A DNA stretch of 64,000 bases from Pomphorhynchus laevis (GCA_012934845.2 WNNJ02000739.1:1-64000); one strand, 5' to 3'; counted from the first letter of the stretch, positions 36,301-46,915 are shown. Translations and numbers: made by a program. Notes: generated by a model not told the origin, from the letters alone.

Positions 36301-36625
36301 TTGGCTCGGCTGGAATTCCTTTAGGCATCGTGATTGTATTGGCGAAATAAAGTTGTTGACTATAAAAAAATTCGATTTGTTGTCTCGTTTTTCTTTGTTA
36401 GGTGTATAATAGTTATCGACTTTGTAACAGCGATCTCAGACGATTTCAGCGCTCACAAGCGGATTCGTAATGCGCTCTCAGGCGGCTTCGTAATGTGTTT
36501 GTAAGTGTTTGTGTATGTCAGTCGTCGATGGTTGTCACTGTATTGTGTATATTAATTGTAATTTGTGTATGTTATTTTATTGTATGTTATTTATTGTATG
36601 TTTATAAGAAACCAAATTTTTTTAG
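33345..36625 (-). mobile_element. RLE-type LINE, element A, full length
   Basis: Flanked by exact GTCAATTAATAA copies, with a 3' poly-A (T run at 33345-33352) and a 5' UTR of about 300 nt. The 5' end holds short tandem units (GTATGTTATTTTATT and variants at 36567-36608). Length is about 3.3 kb. Confidence 0.8.
33421..36328 (-). pseudogene. Element A ORF: RT and restriction-like endonuclease, one frameshift
   Basis: The start MPKGIP is followed by the cysteine cluster CCSCNGHSARCRQCKC, then CTNCSAANC. Middle blocks are GAAGPSGVNALSW, LDKNPGVRPIGIGEAYRRI and LLIDAHNAFNRINR (motif A), then EGFTQGDP (motif B). There the frame shifts by one base (about 34937). The second frame (from 34986) carries RWYADDVSCVG (motif C), GGLGISNPYE, the nuclease finger CVCGEVLSVVHSLSC, RHNVIRDIF, ARLDVLCSGLFG, LDISVFN and NRKKAKYSERI. 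About 965 residues in all. The domain order RT then CCHC-type PD-(D/E)xK nuclease is that of R2-like, site-preferring LINEs, although the RT blocks are distant from R2. One break only. Confidence 0.85.
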
Positions 36626-36637
36626 GTCAATTAATAA
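36626..36637. repeat. 12-bp target-site duplication, shared middle copy
   Basis: GTCAATTAATAA closes element A on its 5' side and opens element B on its 3' side. Both insertions therefore used the same site. Confidence 0.8.
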
Positions 36638-36648
36638 TTTTTTTTAAA

Positions 36649-36668
36649 GGTAACCCTCTAATGGGCCC
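36649..36668 (-). promoter_or_regulatory. 3' UTR hairpin of element B
   Basis: In the RNA sense it reads GG(G)CCC, a six-base loop, GGG, a short bulge, then CC. The same fold is kept in C, F and G. It is a likely recognition element for the element's own RT, by analogy with other LINE 3' ends. Confidence 0.5.
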
Positions 36669-36711
36669 TATTTGTCAATTCAAAAAAAATAATAATTATC
36701 TGTATGTGTAG

Positions 36712-39700
36712 TTATGCAAAAACTGGACGATGAAACGCCGATCTGGATCCTCTAATGCACCGGGATACCATCCTTGCGAGACGGATGCCTATTCTACAAC
36801 GCAGCGTTGAAATTACATCCGAATACTTAACCTCTGCTCTTTCGGCGATAGTATTCGCGATTTTTTTCAGAAGACTTTCCGTGCCCTTACCTGCACCTCC
36901 AGAGTTCGACAACACAACAGGAATGAAAGATGCTCTTTCAATTTCGGTTATTCTTTCTAGATATTTATTTCTTTTTCGGCTTTCGTGATACTCAAAACAC
37001 GCACTCGGATTCCTTGATAAATTCGACGGCGCGAGCGCATTAAAAATGCAAACATCTATTAAAGTACGTTCCGTCTTGTCACCAAACAATCCGTTGCATG
37101 ATATGTCCAATCTCGCTTCTTTATCCTTAGTAGTTGTTTGTTTCAAGAAAGTTACATTTGAAGAAACAGGCGCCAGTCGAGGTTCGATTTGTACAGATGG
37201 ACATATCTCAGTAAGCGTGTATGCTAAGAAATCCCGTACCACGTCATGTCTCATAGATGGAAGTCCACCAAGTGAACACGAAAGCGAGTGCGCCAGAGAA
37301 TTTACTGTACCACATTGACAATAGGACGGAGCGCTTTTTGGAAGAAAACCGTATCGCGCCGCCATAGCGTCTCGAAATTCATCGTTGCTTAGCCTTGAAT
37401 TCCTTTCATGCGATGGATAAACTGAAAGCCATGATGATGCACCTTTGACTGACGAGTGTTCTATTGACCTTCTCAATAAATGATTGCAATTATCGAGAAT
37501 ATTATTGCGATTAATTTTACAACGGGAGATATTTTGAGCGCGGATTAGTTTAATTATTGTATCTTGTTTTCCTTTTAGTGATTCGCCGGAGTAACCTTCC
37601 AAACATGGAGCGCATAGGGAAGTAGATGATTCATATTCCGATTGAACCAATGCTGAAGGATCACGTATACTTACGCCACCGTCCCTGTAACTGAGGCAAA
37701 GCGTTCTCCATATAAATTCATCACTTGAAAGATCGATATTAAACAGCTTAGATATCATCATTTTTATTCTTTCAGACAGAGGACCAATCCAATCTACAGA
37801 ACATGCACAAGTCCTCAGGAGATGCGACCATTTGTGCTGAATTGATCTGATAAAAGCCGTATACGCAACCTGAACATCGAGTTCACCCATATCTACCAAC
37901 CGTTCAATGGAATTCGATATATCCTGCACAAATGATGATACAAACTGTTTAACGTAAGCGTATTTACCGATCGGGGAACCGAGAATTTTCACACCGTTTT
38001 CCATTATCGGAATATTGGTGTCACTGAATTCTGTTTGTAGCGATGTACTGTCATATCCGTTAGAGTAGATTTTACATTTTTCGGGATTGATGTAAAAACC
38101 ATACTTCGGACCAAGCAACATTAACATTTTGAAAGCCGCCTTAACCATACTAGGCGGACCAACCATATTACCATCATCAGCATACCATAATTGTTCAACA
38201 TTGGGGCATTTTTTTATAAGCCGGTATATTAATGGTAGCGTTGCGGCACTGAAAGCAGCCATTGAAAAAACATCACCCTGTGTAAATCCTTCTGAAGACC
38301 ATATGTATTCGTTTCCTGTAGCCATTCGAGTAGGATCTCTATACAAGTTTGACAATACGACTGATAATGCTGGACAAATATAAGGCATATTACGTAAAGC
38401 CAATTTTCTATTAATGCGATTAAAAGCATTGTCCGCGTCGATGGTGAGAAGTATGTTGTTCTCATTAGAAAGATGTGTTTTCAGAGCATGAATAACACAT
38501 TCAGTTCCGGCCCGATGTGATGCACAATATTGTATAGAACCACATGCGTGTTGCAGCTGAGGCTGAACAACTTTGAGTATGGCCTTCGAAATAATTCTTC
38601 TGGAGACATCCCCGATACCTATTGGATGAATGCCATGAAGTTTGCTTAGTGGAATTAGTCGGCTTGTGGTAAAAGCCTCCATCGAAGTTTTAGGTATTTT
38701 ACAAGTTGACAAATGCTTTGAGAAGAGAGCCAGTGCATCCGCTAGATTTCGCGACTCAGTTCCAAACGTAGATAGCATTGCGATCCATGCCTTCGCATCA
38801 AGGCCAGATGGGCCTGCTCCACCACTCATTCTACAAGCAGCCGTGATAATTGAATCTGCGTCAATCGAGTCGAATGCTATCGGATGGAAGACTGCATCGT
38901 TTTTCAAGGGGGAAGAAAGGATGGCATCTTCGTCAAGTAATGCAGGCTCTGGATGCTTGTCGAGAAGAAGTTGCCGTACTGTTTTATCCTCAATAGCATC
39001 ATCGATATCCAAAGGTATACCAACTCCAGGTTCCAAATCCAATAACCTTACGGCAGTTGTCAAACGCCCGTTAAGAACGAGCTTTCTGAATGAGCGACGC
39101 CAGTCGTCCTCGATATTATCAATTTTGTTTCTTTTGGAATTTTGATATTGCAGATAGCGGGCTTCGCCTAGTAGTGCATCGTAATTACCGGTCTGCCAAG
39201 ATTCCATCCTTCTCTGTATAAGTTCTTTTGTTTGCTTCATTTTTGATTTTTGGCATCGTTGTAGCACGAGTTGAGGTAAAATAATCGGCAATTTAAGAGA
39301 ACAACTGTCAGATGCTGCAAATTCATAGATGCGAGCCATTTCGGAAATAAACGATTTCGACGCTTGACACCTTGGTAGTCTTAACAAATTCGGCTTCCAG
39401 AGTGCCACTTCCGTGAATATCACATCGATGTATTCAGGTGAAACACTGTTTTGATGAGATATTGACGCTTCACATTGTATGTCGTCGTTGTGGACTGGTT
39501 GGATTGGATGGACGTATTCGTTATTAAAGGTGTTATTCCGATGTCCATCGTTACAATGATTTGTGTTTATATTGGTAATATCCGCAGGATTTTCGAGTTT
39601 ATTAAGGCAGTGTGCTGCCGAACAATTTGTACAAGGATGTTTCGCTCTTGCACATTTACAGTTTTTGCATTTAGCTGCCTGTCCATTACACGTACAGCAT

Positions 39701-39732
39701 TTGTATGTAGAGGATGGGACACCTCGAGGCAT
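36712..39732 (-). CDS. RLE-type LINE polyprotein, element B (1006 aa, unbroken)
   Basis: A single ORF from MPRGVP. A CRC-like cysteine cluster spans residues 12-44 (C-x-C-x6-C-x2-C-x-C-x6-C-x2-C-x4-C-x-N). GGAGPSGLDA is at 304-313. The RT has IDADNAF (motif A, D432), FTQGD (motif B, 483-487) and LWYADD (motif C, D519/D520). The C-terminal nuclease has a finger C805-x-C807-x7-H815-x3-C819, R-H at 828-829, R-L-D at 874-876, D893 and HESRKRNKY (916-924). The protein should nick DNA and prime reverse transcription at the nick in the nucleus. All motifs are present and no stop or frameshift is visible, so it may be active. GIHPIGIG replaces the usual G-V-R-P-I-G-I-G of its sisters. Clade within the RLE LINEs is unresolved. 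Confidence 0.9.
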   Translation of the reverse strand: MPRGVPSSTYKCCTCNGQAAKCKNCKCARAKHPCTNCSAAHCLNKLENPADITNINTNHCNDGHRNNTFNNEYVHPIQPVHNDDIQCEASISHQNSVSPEYIDVIFTEVALWKPNLLRLPRCQASKSFISEMARIYEFAASDSCSLKLPIILPQLVLQRCQKSKMKQTKELIQRRMESWQTGNYDALLGEARYLQYQNSKRNKIDNIEDDWRRSFRKLVLNGRLTTAVRLLDLEPGVGIPLDIDDAIEDKTVRQLLLDKHPEPALLDEDAILSSPLKNDAVFHPIAFDSIDADSIITAACRMSGGAGPSGLDAKAWIAMLSTFGTESRNLADALALFSKHLSTCKIPKTSMEAFTTSRLIPLSKLHGIHPIGIGDVSRRIISKAILKVVQPQLQHACGSIQYCASHRAGTECVIHALKTHLSNENNILLTIDADNAFNRINRKLALRNMPYICPALSVVLSNLYRDPTRMATGNEYIWSSEGFTQGDVFSMAAFSAATLPLIYRLIKKCPNVEQLWYADDGNMVGPPSMVKAAFKMLMLLGPKYGFYINPEKCKIYSNGYDSTSLQTEFSDTNIPIMENGVKILGSPIGKYAYVKQFVSSFVQDISNSIERLVDMGELDVQVAYTAFIRSIQHKWSHLLRTCACSVDWIGPLSERIKMMISKLFNIDLSSDEFIWRTLCLSYRDGGVSIRDPSALVQSEYESSTSLCAPCLEGYSGESLKGKQDTIIKLIRAQNISRCKINRNNILDNCNHLLRRSIEHSSVKGASSWLSVYPSHERNSRLSNDEFRDAMAARYGFLPKSAPSYCQCGTVNSLAHSLSCSLGGLPSMRHDVVRDFLAYTLTEICPSVQIEPRLAPVSSNVTFLKQTTTKDKEARLDISCNGLFGDKTERTLIDVCIFNALAPSNLSRNPSACFEYHESRKRNKYLERITEIERASFIPVVLSNSGGAGKGTESLLKKIANTIAERAEVKYSDVISTLRCRIGIRLARMVSRCIRGSRSAFHRPVFA

Positions 39733-40114
39733 GCTTGTGTGTTATAGTGTATGTATGTTAGAGGAAATTGATGATGTAAATTTGATTGTAATCAGTTATA
39801 ATTCAGTGATTTTGTAAGTAGTTTATTAAGCAGCTGTATGTTATTTTATTGTATGTTTATTAGAAACCAAATAATATGCACACTAGTCAGAGCCCTTGTA
39901 TCTCGGGATGACTGCTTGAATTTTGTTTTAAACTCGTTGTCCCGACCACATATTCCGGATGCACAGTAGAAAAGGAATTTTTTTACTGTATGTTATTTAT
40001 TGTATGTTATTTTATTGTAATTTGTGTAAGTAGTTTATTAAGCAGCCAAGAAAGTTCAAAGATTGCTAAATTTTATAATTTGTAAGATTTATAATAACCA
40101 AGACTTATGTTAAG

Positions 40115-40126
40115 GTCAATTAATAA
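40115..40126. repeat. 12-bp target-site duplication, right copy
   Basis: The third GTCAATTAATAA, preceded by G as at 36625. It lies at the 5' end of element B and at the poly-A end of element C. Confidence 0.8.
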
Positions 40127-40172
40127 TAATAATTTTTTTATTTTTTTTAATATATTATTAATTACAACATAT

Positions 40173-40190
40173 GGTTCCCTCAAATGGGCC
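40173..40190 (-). promoter_or_regulatory. 3' UTR hairpin of element C
   Basis: In RNA sense GGCCC, loop AUUUGA, GGG, AA, CC. Same fold and position as in elements B, F and G. Confidence 0.5.
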
Positions 40191-40222
40191 AATATACATT
40201 TAACATTGTTATGTATTATTAT

Positions 40223-43200
40223 TTATTCTAAAACATTAGAATCATCCATCCGTTCGGATCCACGACTATATGGGTGACCCCTAGTCGACCGGCACCCTCT
40301 GATTGCATGTGAGGCAGCACGACACAGCAGCAAACTTATGGACCTTCTGAGGCCACACAGGCATTCAGCATAGCTTTTATTCCCACGTGATGAACGCAAT
40401 CGAGCAATTGTCCTGAGCAAAACCATGGCGTCGGGTCCCGCAGCACCAGAAGCCGTGAACACCAGCGGCATAAATCTACTCCTTTCGATATCGATGATAC
40501 GTTCCGCGTATTTTGATCTTTTTCTCGCTTCATGAAAATCAAATGCAGCTTTTCTCGTAGACGCACACGATGGAGCAAAATGGTTGAAAACCGTAACGTC
40601 AAAGAACGTTCGCTCATATCTGGCGTCAGAAAGCCCAATGCAGACGATGTCGAGTCGCGCGTCGTCACTTCGACAAGTGACCCGATGATCAAAACAGTGA
40701 TCACTATCTACCCGTTGTAATATCGGTTCGACACCAACCCCAGTACACACCTGTGATATTTCGGTGGCCAAGAAATCGCGTAAGGCGTTATGCCTTGTTA
40801 TTACAACACCTCCTCGCTTGCACGAAAGCAAATGTGGGAGTTTCGCATCATCACCACACACACTTGTCCTTGGGAATCCCGATAGGGTCAAAGCCATATC
40901 GCAACGCAAGAGCATCTCTGAATTCATGTGGACACAAATGACTGAATTCAGCTTTCACTGGAACTGCACTAATCCAAGAGGAAGCACCCTGTCCCAGTGC
41001 AAATTCCAGGGCTTGATGCATTGAGGCGGGTAAGATTGATCGAATGTATGCCAAACGCTCATCCACAACTTTTTGTCGTTCTTGATTCAACTCTTTTGTC
41101 AAGTTATTCTGAGCATCCCTGAGAAGATCACCTTGTAGCCCACTATCAAATGTTTTACAAAATTTTTTCGAGCTTTCGAACTCGGTCAAAGCTGCGCTTA
41201 CTGGATCAACAATGCCCATTCCACCCTTTGAAATTGGTGACGAAATCAACGCGTGCATAACTGAGTTTAGATCTTGATCGAAAAGTGAGGGAGCCAAACC
41301 ACTGAATATAGTATCCCGTAAGGACAAATACAGATCCGTTTCACTTGGTGTCGATCTCATAAAGTGTGTCCATTTCCATTGTATTGACTTATTGAATCCT
41401 GAGAAAGCAGCATGGGGATCAAATCGTGATACAGTAGATATACGATAAACAAGCTCAGTACACTTTAATATTTTTATTTTTGTAATTTCCTTTACAAATT
41501 CGCCTGAGCCAATTGGCGCACCAAGCACCTCGATGCCATCGAACCGTGTCTCAATGTCTGCGAGAAGTGGATACACCCCTTCGGATTGCGGATGAAGGAG
41601 CATCTTGGTTTTGCTAGGGTTCACATTATATCCGAATTTTGGTCCTTGGATTTGGAGAAGTTGCCATACACGCAACAGATCCTCAGGCAAACCTACAAAA
41701 TTCGCATCGTCAGCAAACCAACGCTGAACAATGTTTGGCACGACTTGCTTGATCATACTTATCAATAATAAGGATGCCATTGCGAAGGCAGCCATGGCTA
41801 AGGGATCTCCCTGGGTTACTCCCTCGCACGATGCTAAAGATCCACCACCAAGTACCAGTTCTGCGTCGCCCGCATAAATGTTAGATAAGGACTGTGCTAG
41901 CCCAGGGCAAGTGTGTTTGATATTGTGTAGCATAACATTTCGATTGACAGAGTTGAACGCATTCTTAGCGTCGACAGCGAGAAGTCCATAGCTCTGGTTA
42001 GAAGAATACGTATCGCGAAGCGAGTGAATCGCAAAATCGATCCCATTTCGCTGGGATGCGCAAAGTTGGACAATCCCGGCTACGTCTTGAAGATCATCTT
42101 TGACGCAGGACAATATGGTTTTACTGACAATGCGGCGAACAACCTCTGATACACCAATCGGTCTAATTTTCCCATTATTCTTTGGTATTGATATCAACCG
42201 GCAAGCAGTAAACGCCTCTAACATCCGAGGGCTGAGTTGAATAGTGCTAAGGCTCACTGCAAAATTTGCCAAAGCATCCGCTAGAGCCTTGGAATGCACG
42301 GAGAAGCTATTCAAGAGTTGTCTCCAAGCCATCGCATCCAGCCCTGATGGGCCAGCTCCACCTGAGGTTTTGTTGGCCGCTCGGATGATAGCTTCCCCAT
42401 CTATGACAGATAAGAGCGAAGGATGATGCTCTCTAACATTCGGCAAATCTCGTTGTAATAAAGCGGACGCATCAGCATCTGCGGCTGTTGGGTGTAGATT
42501 CTGCAGGTGTTCACGTACAGTCAAACCATCGACAATCGAATCAGGATCTAGAATGCTCGACTGTTGGTTCTCTTCTAATATGGCAGTCGCCGCTGACAGC
42601 TTTCCACTTGTGACCAACTTGACATAGCGCTTTATCCAATCGTCAGTAGTGGGCTCGAACGCATAGGCATGCAACGTCGCTGTAATATTCTTGCCTCATT
42701 GAAAACATCGACGAATCTGCCATTTTTCCATAGTCTGATTCTGCGCTCCAGTGCTTTTCGGATCTCGGACACCTTTCTAGATGGAAGACGTTGCAAAACG
42801 CACCGGGACAAAATAGTGGCCTTTTTAAGTGCAAACATATCATGGTTATCAGCTTCGGCTGCAATCTGATAGAGGCTAGCAAGCATTTCAACGAATTCAT
42901 TCGACGCAGCACATCTTGGGAGTCGCATCGCACTAGGCCTCCATTGTATCACCACATCATAAATCGCCTGAAGTGAAAGAGACTGCCTATCAACAGGGTC
43001 GTGCAAGTTATCTACAATTGGATTATCAGTTGTCCGTGTACTGCCACTATCAGTAAGGGGATTCAAATCCGCCACTCTACCTACTGGTTCAGCAGCAGAG
43101 GTTAAACACACTGTCTGAGGTCCAATATGCACGCTATTGTTACATGCAGGTGCACGGCAATTAACGCAAGGAGCTCCTGCCTTCGCACATTTGCAACCTT

Positions 43201-43267
43201 TGCACTTTGCTGATGGACCATTACATCCACAGCATAGCCTCTGGTTAGACGGTATTCCTTTGAGCAT
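40223..43267 (-). pseudogene. Element C ORF: RLE-type LINE with two frameshifts
   Basis: The start MLKGIP leads into CCGCNGPSAKCKGCKCAKAG, then CVNCRAPAC, the cysteine cluster. The first frame ends near 42632. The second (42674-40851) carries GGAGPSGLDAMAW, IRPIGVSEVVRRI, LLAVDAKNAFNSVNR (motif A), GVTQGDPLAMAAF (motif B) and RWFADDANFVG (motif C with F for Y). The third frame (40927-40223) carries HLLSCKRGG, RHNALRDFL, ARLDIVCIG and HEARKRSKYAERI, the nuclease. Total about 1010 residues with two single frameshifts. It is more diverged from A and B than they are from each other. The 5' end has a 15-bp tandem array. Confidence 0.85.
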
Positions 43268-43375
43268 ACAAGGCGACGTTCAATTGTTAGTTTCGATTGT
43301 CTTTGTGTCACAAAGTAAGTTGTAATCTTCCGCGCGAGTGCTCAACCCGGGAGGTACCCTGGGTGTACGACCTTA

Positions 43376-43488
43376 CGTCCTCTGAAACGCAGTCCTCTGA
43401 AACGCGGTCCTCTGAAACGCAGTCCTCTGAAACGCAGTCCTCTGAAACGCGGTCCTCTGAAACGCAGTCCTCTGAAACGCAGTCTTTA
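43376..43488. repeat. 15-bp tandem array at the 5' end of element C
   Basis: About 7.5 copies of AGTCCTCTGAAACGC, with CGG/CAG variants in a mixed order. They lie about 110 bp upstream of the element C start codon. Confidence 0.9.
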
Positions 43489-43533
43489 AGTATTTAACAA
43501 TCAAGACAATTTTAGCTAGTCAAATATTTTTTT

Positions 43534-43677
43534 AGATAAAGATAATTTATTTACAAAGCCAGCGCAATTGAGTAACAAATAAAAAATAAAAAATATTACT
43601 ATTCAAGATAAAGATAATTTATTTACAAAGCCAGCGCAATTGAGTAACAAATAAAAAATAAAAAATATTACTATTCA
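43534..43677. repeat. 72-bp tandem duplication in the 3' UTR of element D
   Basis: A 72-bp unit beginning AGATAAAGATAATTTATTTA is repeated exactly from 43606. Smaller duplications around GAGTACATTATTTCT follow at 43800-43860. Confidence 0.9.
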
Positions 43678-43833
43678 ACAATGTTTATTATATTTTCTTG
43701 ATTTTGTATCACCATAGTTCACGTGGAACAAAAATTTTCACTCTTGGTGAACGAAAGCAGCGTGAAACCATTTTTGCTGTACAAATTATTTCGCAACTCA
43801 GAAATAATGAGTACATTATTTCTAATGAGTACA

Positions 43834-44660
43834 TTATTTCTGAATAATGAGTACCAATTTTGCTGTACAAATTAATTTGCTCAAATTATTTCGCAACTCA
43901 GAAATCACATCAGCGTAGGATTCGCCACTATTGACAGATAGTTTGTGTGCTAGTGTTCGTAGCAAACCAGAAGCAGATGGTCCAATTGCACCATTGGTCG
44001 CCATTATAAAGGGACAGAAAATACTACGCTCAATGTCAATTATTCTTTCCTCGTATTTTGAACGTTTTCTCTTCTCATGGTAATGAAATACCGACTCTAT
44101 TGATTTCGATTGAGAGGATGAAGCATGATTATTAAATAAACTGACGTCAACAAACGTCCGCTCCATCCTTTCTCCGAACAAGCCACTACATACTATATCT
44201 GCACGCGCTGCACCATCACGTGTTGTCACTGCTGATGTAAATATATGATTTGTAGGAACGGGGTTCAACTGTGGTTCTACTCCAACACTTTTGCACACCT
44301 GCGTGAGTTTTGCAGTCAAAATGTCACGAATCTCGTTATGTCGTATGATCGGAATAGCGCCTCTTCTACACGATAACGCATGTGTTGTCGTTAAGTCTTC
44401 CTCACACGCACACTTCATGGGAAGGTTGTCTGGAGTCCAGTTATACCGAGCTGCTAAAACATCGTGGAATTCATCATTAGATAGGTGCCAACCCTTTAAA
44501 CTAATCGGTCTTGTTGTTAACCAATTTGATGCCCCTTTCATACTCGCGTAATCCAGCAACATCTCCAATTCTGGTGATGTGTCTGTTATCCTTTGTTTCA
44601 ATTTCTTCAATTTTCTTTCATTTACTATCTTTATGTTTTCCCAAATATCAAGTTCAGGTT
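43834..44660 (-). pseudogene. Element D: RLE-type LINE, 3' part only
   Basis: An open frame covers the nuclease half: KGASNWLTTRP, LSNDEFHDVLAARYNW, CACEEDLTTTHALSC, RHNEIRDIL, ARADIVCSGLFG and HEKRKRSKYEERI. R-A-D stands where R-L-D is usual. It starts at EPELDIWENIK near 44655, where the poly-A tail of element E abuts, so D appears cut by E. The C-terminus (KLICTAKLVLIIQK) is altered where local duplications have changed the 3' end. Confidence 0.75.
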
Positions 44661-44662
44661 CT

Positions 44663-46915
44663 GATCAAATAATAATAATAATTTTTTTTTAAATATTTTT
44701 TTTATTATAAAAATAAACAACAAATACACATAATATCCTTAAATTTGTTTGCTTTTTGATCAGTCATTGATGTAAATCTTAGACGCTTGCCCATCTTTTA
44801 CTATGTTTGATAATACTGTGCTTGTTCGTTTATTCTAAGCCTTGTAGCACGTATACAAACCGATGCACTAACTGCAATGGCGACACTGATTTTTGATTTC
44901 AGCCTAGAAATACATTCGCTGTATGCAAGCTTATTACGATCAGCAGATTTGGCTGCTATCCATTTTAGTATTTTATCTGTCTCAGGTCCAATACCACCTG
45001 ACGTAGAAAATATAAGAGGAAAGAAAGTACCTCTTTCTATATCTGCAATTCGTTCACCGTACTTTGCATATTTCCGCTGTTGATGGTATATATGGCATTC
45101 GAGAGGAGTTTTGCAAGAGTATGTAGGTGCCAAAGAGCTGTAAATACATATGTCCAAAAAGGATCGCACCATATTTCCTCCGAAAATTCCTCTACAAGCT
45201 ATATCAGACCGCGCTTGATCATCAGAGCAGGTTGTTGGCTTATTAAATACGTAGTTGTTTGGTATAGATCGTAAACATGGCTCAATTTGCACGTCACAGC
45301 ATACCCCTACAAGTTCCTTAGCTACAATGTATCTCACTAAGTTATGTCTGATAATAGTCATGGCACCAGTATGACATGACAATGCATGAGAAGTTGTAAA
45401 GTAAGAACCACAAGCACATTTTAGTGATGTTTCGCTTGCTTTTAGATTGTATCTTGCGCATATTGCGTCTTGGAACTCTTGTGAATTTAGCCTCGTATGT
45501 CTCATTCGGGTTGGTTTGGTACATAACCACGAAGATGCTCCCTTGTCCGAAGCAAACTTTATTGAATTTTGTAGATCTAATCTTAATTCCATGCGAATGG
45601 CTTCACTTTCTAATGATGCAATGACCATCTTTTCTTGTTTAATCAACTTTGCTGCTTGATTTTGAGAGGTTATAAGCTGATCTCCCACTTCTTCTAGTAA
45701 CAGTGGCATGCACATTTTTCGGGATCGAACATATTCTTGTTTGGCAACCTCCATCGGGTTTAAAATCCCCAGACCACCATATTTCGTCGGCATCATATAA
45801 ATCTGTTCCAGCTCATTGTTTTCATCGTTTTGACCTATAATCTTTGGAATCAATTTCTTTGTAATCAAGTCTTTCAACGGCTTAAACCAAATAGGTTTAG
45901 TTGGACATGTGCGCATAAGGTATGTCCACTTATGTTGCAGTGCACATCTTAAAACAAAGTATGCCACCTGGGCATCAATATCTGCAATTTCTGATAAATT
46001 TTCTACCATTTTAAGCCAGGTTGCAATCTTTGATTTTACAATATTTTCAATGAACTCGTCAGCCCCACAAGGCGATCCAAGTGCGACGATTCCTTGGAAG
46101 GTTATTTCTATTTTAGTGTTGTTAAACAAAATCTTCGTAGTTTCTCCGTCGTTGGGATGAACCAATAATTTGCATTTTGTTTCGTTTATATGAAAACCAT
46201 ATTTTTCTCCTATCTGATTAAGTCTTTGCCAAACTTTATGTAATTGATCAACTGGCCCTACACAGCATGCGTCGTCGGCATACCATCTATGTACGACATT
46301 ATTCGAACACTTTTGAAGTTCATTGATTAACGGAATTGAAGCCGCTGCAAATGCCGCCATTGCGAGCGGATCACCTTGTGTAAAACCTTCTCTCGAATTT
46401 ATTGCCTCGTCCTTAATACATAATATTGGGGAATTTTGATAGCAGTTCGTAAGTGCAGTATATAAAGACGGGCATGTAAATTTAATGTTTTTCAACGCAA
46501 GCTGTCGGTTGACTAGATTAAAGGCATTCGTTGCGTCAATCTGAAGTATACCATAATCATCATTTTGTTCAAATAATTCCCTTATTGAGTGTACTGCAGC
46601 CTCAGCACCACAACGCTGACCAGCACATAATTGTACACTTCCAGCCACTTTCTGTAAATCAGTCGAAATTACGGTAAGGATAGTCTTTGAAATTATTCTA
46701 CGGCTAACTTCACCTATGCCAATTGGCCTAACTCCTGGATTTTTATCGAGCGGTATTAATCTACTTGCCATTAACGCTTCAGCATTCAGTGAACTGATCT
46801 TATTAGATGCTATTTTAATGGATAATTCTGCTAACGCATTAGAAAGTCTCATTGACTCATCCCCATAATTATGTAAAATATCGTACCAATCTTCAGCATC
46901 CAAACCTGAAGTAAT
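44663..46915 (-). mobile_element. Element E: RLE-type LINE, inserted into D and cut by F
   Basis: The 3' tail (A run plus repeated TTA on the minus strand, 44663-44710) abuts the D reading frame. The 5' side ends at 46905-46915 against the poly-A tail of fragment F. The 5' third of the protein is absent from the window. Confidence 0.7.
44801..46903 (-). CDS. Element E ORF: RT and nuclease, 5'-truncated (about 700 aa open)
   Basis: Opens in SGLDAEDW (the G-P-S-G-L-D-A block) and stays open to the C-terminus. It has LDKNPGVRPIGIGEVSRRII, ILQIDATNAFNLVNR (motif A), EGFTQGDPLAMAAF (motif B), RWYADDACCVG (motif C), GGLGILNP, the finger CACGSYFTTSHALSC, RHNLVRYIV, ARSDIACRGIFG, FLDICIY and RKYAKYGERI. 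R-S-D replaces R-L-D but the catalytic D is kept. No frameshift or stop over 700 codons suggests it was young when element F interrupted it. It lacks the cysteine-cluster N-terminus and so is not functional. Confidence 0.85.
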   Translation of the reverse strand: MDAEDWYDILHNYGDESMRLSNALAELSIKIASNKISSLNAEALMASRLIPLDKNPGVRPIGIGEVSRRIISKTILTVISTDLQKVAGSVQLCAGQRCGAEAAVHSIRELFEQNDDYGILQIDATNAFNLVNRQLALKNIKFTCPSLYTALTNCYQNSPILCIKDEAINSREGFTQGDPLAMAAFAAASIPLINELQKCSNNVVHRWYADDACCVGPVDQLHKVWQRLNQIGEKYGFHINETKCKLLVHPNDGETTKILFNNTKIEITFQGIVALGSPCGADEFIENIVKSKIATWLKMVENLSEIADIDAQVAYFVLRCALQHKWTYLMRTCPTKPIWFKPLKDLITKKLIPKIIGQNDENNELEQIYMMPTKYGGLGILNPMEVAKQEYVRSRKMCMPLLLEEVGDQLITSQNQAAKLIKQEKMVIASLESEAIRMELRLDLQNSIKFASDKGASSWLCTKPTRMRHTRLNSQEFQDAICARYNLKASETSLKCACGSYFTTSHALSCHTGAMTIIRHNLVRYIVAKELVGVCCDVQIEPCLRSIPNNYVFNKPTTCSDDQARSDIACRGIFGGNMVRSFLDICIYSSLAPTYSCKTPLECHIYHQQRKYAKYGERIADIERGTFFPLIFSTSGGIGPETDKILKWIAAKSADRNKLAYSECISRLKSKISVAIAVSASVCIRATRLRINEQAQYYQT

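Larger units (their letters stand above)
36638..40114 (-). mobile_element. RLE-type LINE, element B, full length with intact ORF
   Basis: It spans 3.48 kb between exact 12-bp duplications, with a poly-A tail, a 3' UTR hairpin (36649-36668) and a roughly 380-nt 5' UTR. The 5' UTR contains two blocks of GTATGTTATTTTATT-type units (39836-39863 and 39988-40016). This is the only RLE-LINE here that looks whole. Confidence 0.85.

Noticed and set aside
40851-43267. Two separate host genes on the minus strand
   Set aside because: Both frames align end to end with the single ORF of element B, so they are one LINE ORF with frameshifts.
43376-43488. Protein-coding repeat (SSETQ repeats on the plus strand)
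   Set aside because: The open frame is a side effect of a 15-bp tandem array, which keeps any stop-free frame open.
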